From the NCBI GenBank assembly GCA_945876095.1, contig CAMCMP010000003.1, forward strand, positions 62,001-126,000: 64,000 bases of DNA. Direction: 5' to 3'. Shown in pieces: positions 30,585 through 40,280 of this stretch. Each line of letters begins with the position of its first letter. Position 1 is the stretch's first letter. The stretch is from Chitinophaga pinensis (GTDB lineage: Bacteria; Bacteroidota; Bacteroidia; Chitinophagales; Chitinophagaceae). The position numbers and the translations under genes are program-made. The notes beneath the pieces were generated by a model, which saw nothing but the letters and a program-made list of their open reading frames with translations, did no database searches and was not told where the DNA came from.

Positions 30585-33170
30585 CTATAACTCATATACC
30601 AGTCGTAACATAAAATTTCTTTGCATTTGTAACACCTTACTTGGATTAGTTATACCATCAGCTACACGAGGACCTGGGCTATAATAAGTTTTGTCAAAAA
30701 TATTATTACACACTATGGTAATTTTTGTATTCTTAACAAGATCAAACAATCCAATTGTTAAACTCGAAACCGTATATGGATTAAATATAGATTCAGGATT
30801 TGTTGGAACGGTAGTGTTTAAACCAGCCCTTTTTGTGCCCACGTAATTTGTACGCCAATTGACATTAAAGTGTTTTATAAAAAGATAATTCAATATTAAA
30901 TTGTAATGGTGATCTGCTATATCTGCAACCGTATTATTTACTACACCAGTTTCACTTTTTGTTTGGACAGGTGAACAGTATGTGTAATTAAATGTTGCCT
31001 TAAATTCCTTGTTTACATAATTTAGATTATGTTGAATTCCAAAAATTTTAAAAGAACCAATATTTTGGTTTTGTTGCTTCCCCCCTGCAACGTTTACTGA
31101 ACCAACCACATCTTTGGGTTTTGAGTAATAAAAGTCGATATCTGATGATAAAAATTTCGAGAATTGTTTATTGAAAGACAACTCAAAATTATCAATCGAC
31201 TCTGTACGAAGTGTTGGATTGGGTATCCTAAATCCTGTAGCAGAAAATTTCGTAAAATTGGACACATTCATAATTCCTCGACTGTAAATTGTCTTAATTA
31301 CAAAAGTTTTATTTGAATAATCTAATACAATTCTTGGACTAAATTCAGTACCATAGCCTCCTGATTTATTAATTTTGTTATTGTCTACTCTGCCCCCCAA
31401 TGTTAAGCCAAACCCGCCTTTCAACCTGTAGGTTCCTTGAACATATGCTCCTAAATCATTTACATTATACTGATTACCACCAGAAGTCACTCCAACAATA
31501 GTCCCAGAATCTTGAAGATTAGTAGTGACAGCTGAGGTTAAATAATTTCCTTGTAATTGACTATTTCTAAATTCTAAACCTGAAATAAAGTAGGCGTTTT
31601 TATTTAAAGTATAATCCATTTTTAATTCAGTCCTAAATTGTCTAGATTGTTGAAAATAATGGGTATTGGTATAGGAAGATGAAACATCTTTTGCTAAATC
31701 TTTTAATGCAAGTCCCTTTCTTTCATAATTAATTAGCATATTCTGTTCAGAGTCGTCATTCAAAACATGGTTTTTGTAATAAGTAGAACTATAAAAAGAC
31801 ATTCTATTTATCTGCCTATTATAGTTAATATAAACATATGACTGAGTAGTTTTCCAGTTGCTACCCGCAAGAGAATAAGTTTTATCAGTAAATAAAGTTC
31901 CCAATCCTTCTGTTTTTGCCCATTGCATTAAACCTATACTAAAATTATTTACATTTAATTTTGCCTGCAAATAAGTTGAATTAGTTGGATTCAAAAAAGA
32001 ATTAACATCAGTTCCGTTAACTTTTTTTGCATACGCACTCTTATCAAATTCTCTTGCCTTTGCCATTCCTACAGATGAGAGTATTATACTATCTGCATTA
32101 CCAGTTGCACCATAAACAGTATATAAGGGAGAAACAAGAGGTAGTTTATTTGTAGTTATATAGTTCTGGGCATTAGTTTTTATATTCATCAATGACCCAT
32201 AATTCACATTATTATAAATACTTGGATCAAAATCCCAAAAATTTTGTGAAGAAAGATTTGGCCTATCCGAACCATTCAGGCGTCCTGTGATATTGAAGGA
32301 AACAGTATTCTTTTTATAGGCATAGCTTACATCAGCAAACTTACTGTTGTAAGAACCATTACCAACTCTAGCGTCTAATCCAAAATTTTTATTATTTTTT
32401 ATAAAATCATCTGCCTGTTTTGTAATAATATTGATTACCCCTGTAAATGCGTTGGCTCCATACATTGTAGAAGCTGGACCATAAATAATTTCAACTTGTT
32501 TAATATTTGAAATTGGATATTGCTGAGAGATATTCGCATAATTACTCCATAAATTATTATCTTCAACCCCATCTATTAAAAATAAGGTTTTTTCTGTGTT
32601 GCTGGTTCGAGAACCTCTTTGATAAACATTGGCATATAATACACCATAATAAACAGAGATGTCAAACCCTGGAATATCCCTTAATATATCAATAATATCA
32701 TTGTACCCCCTTTCCAAAATTTCCTTTTTAGTGATTACAGAAATAGTGGCTGGAGCCAATCTCAATTCCTCAACTCTTTTTGAAACGGAAGAAACGGTAT
32801 TGGTAAGAGAAAGTGATTTTACAAGATTTACTTCAAACTTAAATCGCTCAGGATCTCTAGAATCAGGCTCAAAATTATCCTTTAAAAATAGAAGCTGGCT
32901 AATAGTACTATCAGCTTGCTTTATAGAATCAATAGCGAGTAGAGACATAGCCAAAAGTCGGTATGCATCCACTTTTTCATCAACAGAAAAGCCGTTACTT
33001 TTAAAACATATATTAAGTTGATCAATACTTTCTTTAAATTGACCTATTTCATATTTAAGCACCACTTCATTGATAGTAGCCTTCCCACAATTCACTTGCG
33101 AAAATGAAAACAAAAAACTATGCATCAATAGAATAAACAATATACCTTTCAACAATTTTAAATGCCTCAT
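30585..33170 (-). CDS. TonB-dependent outer-membrane receptor with N-terminal TPR-like region
   Basis: Signal peptide; plug APATISVITKKEILERGYNDIIDILRDIPGFDIS...VEIIYGPASTMYGANAFTGVINIITKQ; C-terminal beta-barrel with terminal aromatic-rich strand (NFMLRLVYEL). Confidence 0.9.
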   Translation of the reverse strand: MRHLKLLKGILFILLMHSFLFSFSQVNCGKATINEVVLKYEIGQFKESIDQLNICFKSNGFSVDEKVDAYRLLAMSLLAIDSIKQADSTISQLLFLKDNFEPDSRDPERFKFEVNLVKSLSLTNTVSSVSKRVEELRLAPATISVITKKEILERGYNDIIDILRDIPGFDISVYYGVLYANVYQRGSRTSNTEKTLFLIDGVEDNNLWSNYANISQQYPISNIKQVEIIYGPASTMYGANAFTGVINIITKQADDFIKNNKNFGLDARVGNGSYNSKFADVSYAYKKNTVSFNITGRLNGSDRPNLSSQNFWDFDPSIYNNVNYGSLMNIKTNAQNYITTNKLPLVSPLYTVYGATGNADSIILSSVGMAKAREFDKSAYAKKVNGTDVNSFLNPTNSTYLQAKLNVNNFSIGLMQWAKTEGLGTLFTDKTYSLAGSNWKTTQSYVYINYNRQINRMSFYSSTYYKNHVLNDDSEQNMLINYERKGLALKDLAKDVSSSYTNTHYFQQSRQFRTELKMDYTLNKNAYFISGLEFRNSQLQGNYLTSAVTTNLQDSGTIVGVTSGGNQYNVNDLGAYVQGTYRLKGGFGLTLGGRVDNNKINKSGGYGTEFSPRIVLDYSNKTFVIKTIYSRGIMNVSNFTKFSATGFRIPNPTLRTESIDNFELSFNKQFSKFLSSDIDFYYSKPKDVVGSVNVAGGKQQNQNIGSFKIFGIQHNLNYVNKEFKATFNYTYCSPVQTKSETGVVNNTVADIADHHYNLILNYLFIKHFNVNWRTNYVGTKRAGLNTTVPTNPESIFNPYTVSSLTIGLFDLVKNTKITIVCNNIFDKTYYSPGPRVADGITNPSKVLQMQRNFMLRLVYEL

Positions 33171-33179
33171 AAATTATTT

Positions 33180-36100
33180 TTATTTAGATTTTTTTAGTAA
33201 TTCTTGAATATCAGCCATTGTTGTTATGGATCCTATTATATTCTGATCTTCACTAACAGAGAATAAGTATTTGCCGTCTGATAAATAATAAAGTGCGTAA
33301 ACCCATAAATTGTGACCTTTTAAAATTAATACGTCTTCTGAAGTATTGCTAGAAAAACTAGCCTTTACATCAATTAACTTTACTGATTGATCTTTTCCAG
33401 CAGAAGCCAATTGAAGACGATTGCCCTTTATTTTACTAAATTTCAAATCACTTATTGATGATTGATGAAGTGCTAGTGAAATAGGTTTTGATTTAGAGGA
33501 AAGATTTGTTAACCATATTATTCCATCTGCACTACCCGCAGCAATGTATTCCTCATTATTATCTACAGCAAGACTAGTTATTTGCCCTTTTAATGAATAA
33601 GAATAATCTGGAGATTTAGAAATATTATTTACAGAATTGTAAATATTGATTTTACTATCATTTGAAATATAAACCTTTCCAGATTTCCCCTTAACCATAG
33701 AGCCATAAGATGAGCCTTTAATGAATTCTTTTACCTTGACTGCGTTATTTTCAATTCCCAATTTAATTAGACCAGTACTAGTCAAAACCAAAGTTTCCAA
33801 TTCATTTAAGAAAAAGGCAGATTTACCTACACCCTCATAACTAAAAAATGATAAAAGAGGAAATGCCTTTTTTTGTTCATCAAAACCATATAAAAAACCA
33901 CCCTCTTTAGCTGTCAATACCAACAATTTTTGTCCGTTGGGAGATAGACATAAATTTCTGATTTCACCTTTAACAGTGAAGTTGGTAATTGGTTTTAGTA
34001 CGCCATCTACAGAACGAGAAATGACTACCATTCCTGATTCATCTCCTGAAATAACAATATCACTGTTAACCTTACCTGTAATGGCTCGAACTGGATATTT
34101 ATGAACAATAAATTTATTTTTATTATTACTACTTTTCTGCCAATTTAAATTCAAAGCATTGTAGATATCGCTATTTTGCTTGGGACCATTATTTTTTTCA
34201 TTGAGATGGTATGCCGAGTCAACCAGTTCTTTACTTTCACTGTATTTACCCTCATTCAATAGCAAAATAGATTGGTAAGCAAGATTTCTACTATCAGCCA
34301 GATCTTTCAATCGGTCAGATATCCTCTTTTCTTTTTCAGCAAGTTCAGCATTTTTGTTAGCGCGTTCCATCTGTTCTTTTGCAACACCTGCCTGTTCAAC
34401 TGCCATCTTTTCGTTAGCAATTGCGCCTAATCGCTCACTTTCAGCATTGGCTTTAGCTTCCTCTGCAATACCTTTTTGCAAGAGTGCATTTTTTTGACTC
34501 TTTTCAGCTTTTTTCCTTTCCTGTTCAGCAATTTCTTTTTCAGTCAGTGCCTCTTCCCTACTTTTTTCTGCAACTTGCTTTTGCTCCATAGCAAGAACTC
34601 TATTATTCTCTGCTTTTTTTTCTTGCTCTTTTGCTTTTAGTTTTTCAATATTTGCCTGTTGTTCTGACTTAACTGCCTTATTTCTTTGATCAAAGGAATA
34701 AATTGAAAGGAATAATGCCATCACACCAAAGCATGCTATCACAACTACAATCCTTCTAGCCGTCTTTAACCTTTGCTTTTGACGATTTTCCTTAAGTATC
34801 TTTTCTTGTTCAAATTGATCTTTAGAATGAGTGAGAAATAATATAGCCTTTTCAAAATTATCATTGTAACGTGAAGCCCAAATACCATTTGGTATTTGAT
34901 CCTCTTTCCATTTCCAAGCAACTTGCAATTCAGGATCTCTCCACAATCCTCCATTACCAAGTTCATATAAATCCGCAGCTTCACATAATCTGATATAAGT
35001 AGAAGCAGATTGATTTTCTTCATCCACCCAAAGAATTAATCTTTCCCAAACTCGCATGATACTTTCGTGAGAAATATCAATAATAGTAGACTCCGTGATT
35101 GGAATATTTTGCGGGGGCATCAAAAAAGCCCGTCCCTCTTTTCTAAACACTTCTATAACAGAAAGAACCTCTGCAAAGCTTGCATTTGCAATGGAACACA
35201 ATTCAGACATTCTACTAGGTCTTCTAATCCCCCTAGAATCAGACCCCTTATCAGTAAGGGTTTTAAATATATTTTCACATATCCGTCTATCCTTATCAGT
35301 CTTAAGTTCGTCATAGGCTTCCTCAGCATGTTGAGAAAGCGCAAGTTTCATCGTACCTATCGCTTCATATTCAACAAAATCAATTTCAGTTCCCTTGTTT
35401 CCTTTCTTCTTCCATAAATCCCAGGTCCTCATCAATGAATGTTGAAGAATAGGCAACTGGTCTGGATTATCTCCCACATCATTTAAAAGCAAGTTCAATA
35501 ACCTTTGACTAATCTTACCATTGGCAACAGCGATTGGTCCTGTAATTGCTTCCTTTCGCTCTTCTCTTGTCATTCTAGGAACCAAATAATTACCACTATT
35601 AATAGCCTCTGGTAATCCTCTAAATGCAGTACAATCACTTAAGAAATCTGATCGCATAGTAAATACTATATATACAGGGAAATCTTTTTGACTGGTTGCC
35701 TTTAGTAAAAGATTAATAAAAGCTACTGAATCTCTTTTGCCATCCTTTGAATCCGACTCGAATTTGCTAAAACGAAAAATCTCTTCAAATTGATCGACTA
35801 GAATTAATAAGTTATTATTTATTGGAATACCTGATTGCTTGTATACCTCCACTAGCCCACTACTACTTCTTCGAATGGTGCTTTCAGTAATTGCTCTTTG
35901 AATTTCAGGTTCCTCCACACTTTCCCCATCATCTAAAACTCCAGGAGTAACTAGTGCATTGGCTAAATTTCCAATAGGGTTATTGCCTGGACGAAAAGAG
36001 CAAATTCGCCAAGATGAACCAGCACCTGACATAAATCCACTTTGTAAAGAGGGTATTAATCCAGATTTTATAAGGGAAGATTTACCACTTCCAGAAGAAC

Positions 36101-36245
36101 CAATTACAGCTATAAAACGAGTAGTTCTTAGCTTTGTGACCAATTCATCTACCTGTTTCTCTCTTCCAAAGAACAATATATCTTCATCTTCTTCAAAAGC
36201 ACGTAAACCAGGAAATGGATTACTTATTGCAGTTTCATTAAACAT
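33180..36245 (-). CDS. STAND NTPase - TM helix - coiled coil - WD40 propeller protein
   Basis: NPFPGLRAFEEDEDILFFGREKQVDELVTKL; Walker A GSSGSGKSSLIKSG; Walker B NNLLILVDQFEEIF; TM RRIVVVIACFGVMALFLSIYSF; A/K/E-rich coiled coil; WD-like repeats at C-terminus. Confidence 0.9.
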   Translation of the reverse strand: MFNETAISNPFPGLRAFEEDEDILFFGREKQVDELVTKLRTTRFIAVIGSSGSGKSSLIKSGLIPSLQSGFMSGAGSSWRICSFRPGNNPIGNLANALVTPGVLDDGESVEEPEIQRAITESTIRRSSSGLVEVYKQSGIPINNNLLILVDQFEEIFRFSKFESDSKDGKRDSVAFINLLLKATSQKDFPVYIVFTMRSDFLSDCTAFRGLPEAINSGNYLVPRMTREERKEAITGPIAVANGKISQRLLNLLLNDVGDNPDQLPILQHSLMRTWDLWKKKGNKGTEIDFVEYEAIGTMKLALSQHAEEAYDELKTDKDRRICENIFKTLTDKGSDSRGIRRPSRMSELCSIANASFAEVLSVIEVFRKEGRAFLMPPQNIPITESTIIDISHESIMRVWERLILWVDEENQSASTYIRLCEAADLYELGNGGLWRDPELQVAWKWKEDQIPNGIWASRYNDNFEKAILFLTHSKDQFEQEKILKENRQKQRLKTARRIVVVIACFGVMALFLSIYSFDQRNKAVKSEQQANIEKLKAKEQEKKAENNRVLAMEQKQVAEKSREEALTEKEIAEQERKKAEKSQKNALLQKGIAEEAKANAESERLGAIANEKMAVEQAGVAKEQMERANKNAELAEKEKRISDRLKDLADSRNLAYQSILLLNEGKYSESKELVDSAYHLNEKNNGPKQNSDIYNALNLNWQKSSNNKNKFIVHKYPVRAITGKVNSDIVISGDESGMVVISRSVDGVLKPITNFTVKGEIRNLCLSPNGQKLLVLTAKEGGFLYGFDEQKKAFPLLSFFSYEGVGKSAFFLNELETLVLTSTGLIKLGIENNAVKVKEFIKGSSYGSMVKGKSGKVYISNDSKINIYNSVNNISKSPDYSYSLKGQITSLAVDNNEEYIAAGSADGIIWLTNLSSKSKPISLALHQSSISDLKFSKIKGNRLQLASAGKDQSVKLIDVKASFSSNTSEDVLILKGHNLWVYALYYLSDGKYLFSVSEDQNIIGSITTMADIQELLKKSK

Positions 36246-36255
36246 AATCTGTTCT

Positions 36256-37797
36256 TTATAATTTTGATATTAGGGATTTCATTAATTCAGTTGGAAATTC
36301 AGTCATTCCATTTATAATTTCAGAATCTTGGGACCTAAACCTTTCTTTTGAAATACTAGGTGGACCTGATAAATATATTGCCTTAAGATTTAAAGGATTT
36401 TCCCTTCCGTATCCGCTAATCTTCAAAAAGTCCCTAGTTTTAGATCGAAGCCATATTTCGTTGGCATTTCCATAAAAAATAATAGCTGCATCGCACATTT
36501 TAAGATTTTCAATATGATCACTTCTAATCAGCGACTCATCTCCTTCAAAAATAGGAAGTACTACTTCACATCCATTTTCAAATAAGAAATCTTCCAAGGG
36601 CTTAATTTCATCAATATCTAATATGTCTGAAATCAGATAAATAATTCTAGAGCCATTACTAGGCGTTGACGATTGGGTATCACTTTTTACAACTTCCTTA
36701 GCTTCCTTTGCTTCCTTAGCAACTATGCTTTTTTTATTTTCTCTCTCTATAGAATTTATTTTGTCACTCAAAATTTCTTTAAAGCTTTCAAGAGAACTTT
36801 GAATCAAATCTGCACCCTCTATTCCTTCATTTCCTTCATTGAGCTTATTTAAAAATGAAATTTGCCTCTCCTCCTTTGGATTAAAGCCTTCAGGAACCCA
36901 AATCAGACGTTGAAGATTCCTAGAACTACTAGCAGCTGCCGCAACTTCATTTTGAATCTCAACAATTGACTTCAAAGTGCCCTCAGGGATCATTCCATAA
37001 CTTTCACCTACCAAATGAACTGACAATTGAGATTCTTTAAGAAATGATTCAACATTTTCAATAAGAGGTGACTCTACAAATGGCAATTGCTTATCGGGAA
37101 ATATCTTATAACCGCTATCTTGCAATTCACGACGAATATTATCTCTTAGTTCCTTCGTTTCAAAACTAGATTCAGCTAAATATATTTTTAACCCCTCTTT
37201 TTGTGAATTACCGCTTCCACCTTGAGCGTCGCCACTCCCTTGTTCCATGCTCTCCAAATCTTCCAAGAACATAGCAATATCATTGGCAAGATCATCCATT
37301 TTATCCCAATACATTTTCTCAGTTTGCTGACCAAGTTGTTGAGAAAATTCTTTTAACCTTCCTGTTGTAGGATCGGAAGAATAAAATTCATATCCTAAAA
37401 TGTTTCGAATACTCTCAGGATGCTGCTCAACTTTTAATGGAGTTTTGATTACCTTAAAAATTCTAGCCTTGTTATTAACACTAAACCCTATATTGTTTTT
37501 ACAAACATCATGAAATTCATTGGCCTCCTTCACACACCAATCTGATTTAGCATAGCGGGGAGTAAGAATGGAGATCATAATAGCTACTTGAGAAAACTGA
37601 TCAACAATTTGCTGATCAAAAATATGGTTGCCCTGTAATTCTGGGTCACGCCATATGACAGGTCTTCTTCCCATTAACTGAGATAAGCGAATAGCTAATA
37701 CGCGATGAAATTCTGTGATCCATCCATTCTGAGACTCTACCAAAGGTTCATCATCAATATGTGCATAACTGATAAAAATATCTTTCTCAAATTTCAT
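36256..37797 (-). CDS. Multi-domain TIR protein (N-terminal TIR plus two further TIR-like domains)
   Basis: KDIFISYAHIDDEPL...VIWRDPELQGNHIFDQQIVDQFSQVAIMISILTPRYAKSDWCVKEANEF; second GLKIYLAESSFETKELRDNIRRELQDSGYKIFP; third RIIYLISDILDIDEIKPLEDFLFENGCEVVLP. Confidence 0.85.
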   Translation of the reverse strand: MKFEKDIFISYAHIDDEPLVESQNGWITEFHRVLAIRLSQLMGRRPVIWRDPELQGNHIFDQQIVDQFSQVAIMISILTPRYAKSDWCVKEANEFHDVCKNNIGFSVNNKARIFKVIKTPLKVEQHPESIRNILGYEFYSSDPTTGRLKEFSQQLGQQTEKMYWDKMDDLANDIAMFLEDLESMEQGSGDAQGGSGNSQKEGLKIYLAESSFETKELRDNIRRELQDSGYKIFPDKQLPFVESPLIENVESFLKESQLSVHLVGESYGMIPEGTLKSIVEIQNEVAAAASSSRNLQRLIWVPEGFNPKEERQISFLNKLNEGNEGIEGADLIQSSLESFKEILSDKINSIERENKKSIVAKEAKEAKEVVKSDTQSSTPSNGSRIIYLISDILDIDEIKPLEDFLFENGCEVVLPIFEGDESLIRSDHIENLKMCDAAIIFYGNANEIWLRSKTRDFLKISGYGRENPLNLKAIYLSGPPSISKERFRSQDSEIINGMTEFPTELMKSLISKL

Positions 37798-37803
37798 GGA
37801 TAG

Positions 37804-39777
37804 TTATTTATTAGTTGACTTTTTTAAAATTTGTACAAGAGGTAGCAACAGAAAAAGATTTAAATCTTTATCTTTTTCTGCTTGAGTTAAACTTTCATAG
37901 GGTATTAATTGATCATGTATTTTCATCACCTCTTTAACAATGTTTTTTTCCTTTTTGTTTTTAGGAAAAGGGCCAAACTGATAACTAAATACTAACTTTT
38001 CACTACTCCATCTATAATGTTCCAACTTCGCAAGTTTTGGATAAAATTTTACAATATTTTCTCGATTAGGTGGTATACACCCTATTTCATTTAAAACATA
38101 CATTTTAACTTGAATATGTCTAGCCGCGTAGCGATTAGACTCTTTTTTTCGATTATTTAAAACATTCCAACATTTTCTAATCGTTGCAAATTGTCTCAAA
38201 TCAAAAACTGAAACCCCTGTTTTTTCAGATGCGAAATTAAGGAAATCTGATTCAAATTCAAGTTCTGTAAAATTAAAATGAGTTTCTGGGTAACTTATTA
38301 TGTATCCACTTAATTCATCAATTATTTCTGTAGAAACATCCAAATTAAGATTATTATTAATTAATGATTGTAATTCATAACAAACCGCATAATAGTAATT
38401 AATTACCCTAGAAATAATATCTATTAATTCACCCTCTTCAATGATTCCCTTACCAGTAAAGGTATCTGATTTACGTTTTACAAAATTTAGACTAAGCCCC
38501 TCCAATAATAAATTTTTTATCTGATCTTTTTGCAATGTACTATTATTCATAAAATCAAATATTTCACTTTCCTGAGGCAGAGAAACTATCAATGGTATTT
38601 GGGAAATACTTAAGGTATGATTATAAAGAAACTGCCTTAAAGCATTGGCTCTATTAATTACCTCGGAATCAGATGCGCCAAAAAAATAAGCAACTTTTAT
38701 ATTACTAAGTTCTTGGATATGTTTTTCAGAATTACAAAAATTAGCGTGAAAATTTGCATTTAATAACTCAATTGGAATTAATTCAACGAACTCCTCATAA
38801 AAAGGATGCAAGTATTTAAACTCTTCGAAAAAAGTATTTGCAAATTTGTCAACTAAAAAGATTTTTAGAGGCTTATGGTCATGGTAATGACTCAATATTA
38901 CGTTCTCTAAAAGAAAAGCTTGAGCAGTTTTATCTAGGCCAACAACTGCTATGGTATTTTCAAGATTTTGATCACCTTCATTATAATATAAATGTGGAGG
39001 GTATTCATCATATATTTTTTGAGCAGCCATCTGTTCTAAGTTAATAACATGCAAATCATAATTATCTGCCATATTATCAATATCAGAATAATCTTTAAGA
39101 ACTCGCTTATTATGTTGGTCTTTAATATGAATAAATAATTTCATTGGTTCTTGAAAATCTTCATCCTTATTTAGTACAAACTTATGCGAGCTTATATTTG
39201 CAGCAATCTCGATATTTATTTCATCCTTATCATTTGCCAAAATACAAGCCCTTGATTTTGCAAGTCCAATTTTATCGAGTGTTTTACTTTCAAAAGGATT
39301 TAAATTAATTACAATACCACCTGCATTGATTATTTCTTCAACAAAAGGCGACTCACGGTTAGTTTCAACGACTACTACCAAATAGCCATTTTCAAGTAAT
39401 TCCTTACTAATTCTGTAGCCGAGAGAATCAAGTGAAAAAATAACTATATGTCTTTTTTGAAAAAACCTAATTCTATAAACTAAATAAAACTCTCTGGCAT
39501 GATCAACAAATATTGAAAATAAACTTAAACCAACTAATATCGCTGCAATAAATTTTGCAGCCAATATCAAACCCAGTGCTAAAGGATTTTCAGGGTTATC
39601 TGCCCACTGTTGAGCCTCCGAAGATTCATTGAGTAAAAAAAAGTTTATAACAGAGTATAAAACACCCCAAAAATGAAAACCTTTAGAATAATAAATAGAA
39701 TAACCAATAAACGATAACAGAAATACTAAAAAAATAAGTATTGGATATACAATAGGGGATATTTTTTTAAACTTCAT
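37804..39777 (-). CDS. Two-TM TrkA-N (Rossmann) protein with C-terminal RyR-like domain
   Basis: Two N-terminal TM segments; RHIVIFSLDSLGYRISKELLENGYLVVVVETNRE (TrkA-N); C-terminal LAKLEHYRWSSEKLVFSYQFGPF...HDQLIPYESLTQAEKDKDLN (RyR-like). Confidence 0.78.
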   Translation of the reverse strand: MKFKKISPIVYPILIFLVFLLSFIGYSIYYSKGFHFWGVLYSVINFFLLNESSEAQQWADNPENPLALGLILAAKFIAAILVGLSLFSIFVDHAREFYLVYRIRFFQKRHIVIFSLDSLGYRISKELLENGYLVVVVETNRESPFVEEIINAGGIVINLNPFESKTLDKIGLAKSRACILANDKDEINIEIAANISSHKFVLNKDEDFQEPMKLFIHIKDQHNKRVLKDYSDIDNMADNYDLHVINLEQMAAQKIYDEYPPHLYYNEGDQNLENTIAVVGLDKTAQAFLLENVILSHYHDHKPLKIFLVDKFANTFFEEFKYLHPFYEEFVELIPIELLNANFHANFCNSEKHIQELSNIKVAYFFGASDSEVINRANALRQFLYNHTLSISQIPLIVSLPQESEIFDFMNNSTLQKDQIKNLLLEGLSLNFVKRKSDTFTGKGIIEEGELIDIISRVINYYYAVCYELQSLINNNLNLDVSTEIIDELSGYIISYPETHFNFTELEFESDFLNFASEKTGVSVFDLRQFATIRKCWNVLNNRKKESNRYAARHIQVKMYVLNEIGCIPPNRENIVKFYPKLAKLEHYRWSSEKLVFSYQFGPFPKNKKEKNIVKEVMKIHDQLIPYESLTQAEKDKDLNLFLLLPLVQILKKSTNK

Positions 39778-40074
39778 AGAAAATATAAAATTGATATTGT
39801 TTAAAATTAGACTAAAAATAAGACTTAAAAAAACGTTTTATAAATCATCTTCAAAATATACAGATACTTAACGATTCTTTAATTTAATAATTTTAAAATT
39901 ATCCTTCATCCTATATTTATTAAAATTATTTTATATATAATAATAATATACTTTAATTAAAAGTATTGTTTAAATAAAAACAACACTTAATTCTATATAA
40001 ATTTTAATTTAAATAACTACTTTTAAAAGTTATATTCTTTTCATTACTTTACTAAAAGTATTAAACAATATCTC

Positions 40075-40239
40075 ATGAGCATATGGAACCAGGTAGCACA
40101 ATACCTATATCTAAAGAAGAAAAATCCTAACACTCCAAATTCGCAGTTTGTAAAATATATGCACGGTATTAACCGAATATCCATTCTGCTTTTTCTTGTC
40201 GCAATGGTAATACTTGCCATTAAATTAATAAGAAAGTAA
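40075..40239 (+). CDS. Small membrane protein, DUF6728-like (absent from the ORF track)
   Basis: 54-aa ORF MSIWNQVAQYLYLKKKNPNTPNSQFVKYMHGINRISILLFLVAMVILAIKLIRK; C-terminal TM helix. Confidence 0.8.
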   Translation: MSIWNQVAQYLYLKKKNPNTPNSQFVKYMHGINRISILLFLVAMVILAIKLIRK

Positions 40240-40280
40240 AAATCCCATTTCAATGGCTTCATTACAATGAAGGCAAGATT

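Noticed and set aside
35067-35417. Antisense ORFs within the STAND gene (also 35095-35316, 35153-35344, 34766-35023)
   Set aside because: Shadow ORFs of a strongly supported coding sequence, with no recognisable domains or start context.
37804-39777. Ordinary voltage-independent K+ channel (two TM + TrkA-N)
   Set aside because: No TxGYG-type filter between the TM helices, and the C-terminal half and operon context differ from K+ channels.
39778-40020. Mobile-element boundary or att site upstream of the five-gene operon
   Set aside because: Very AT-rich, but I found no direct repeats matching the other border, no tRNA and no integrase/transposase; only composition hints at acquisition.
40044-40262. 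72-aa minus-strand ORF
   Set aside because: Antisense to the better-supported 54-aa plus-strand gene at 40075-40239; composition looks non-coding.
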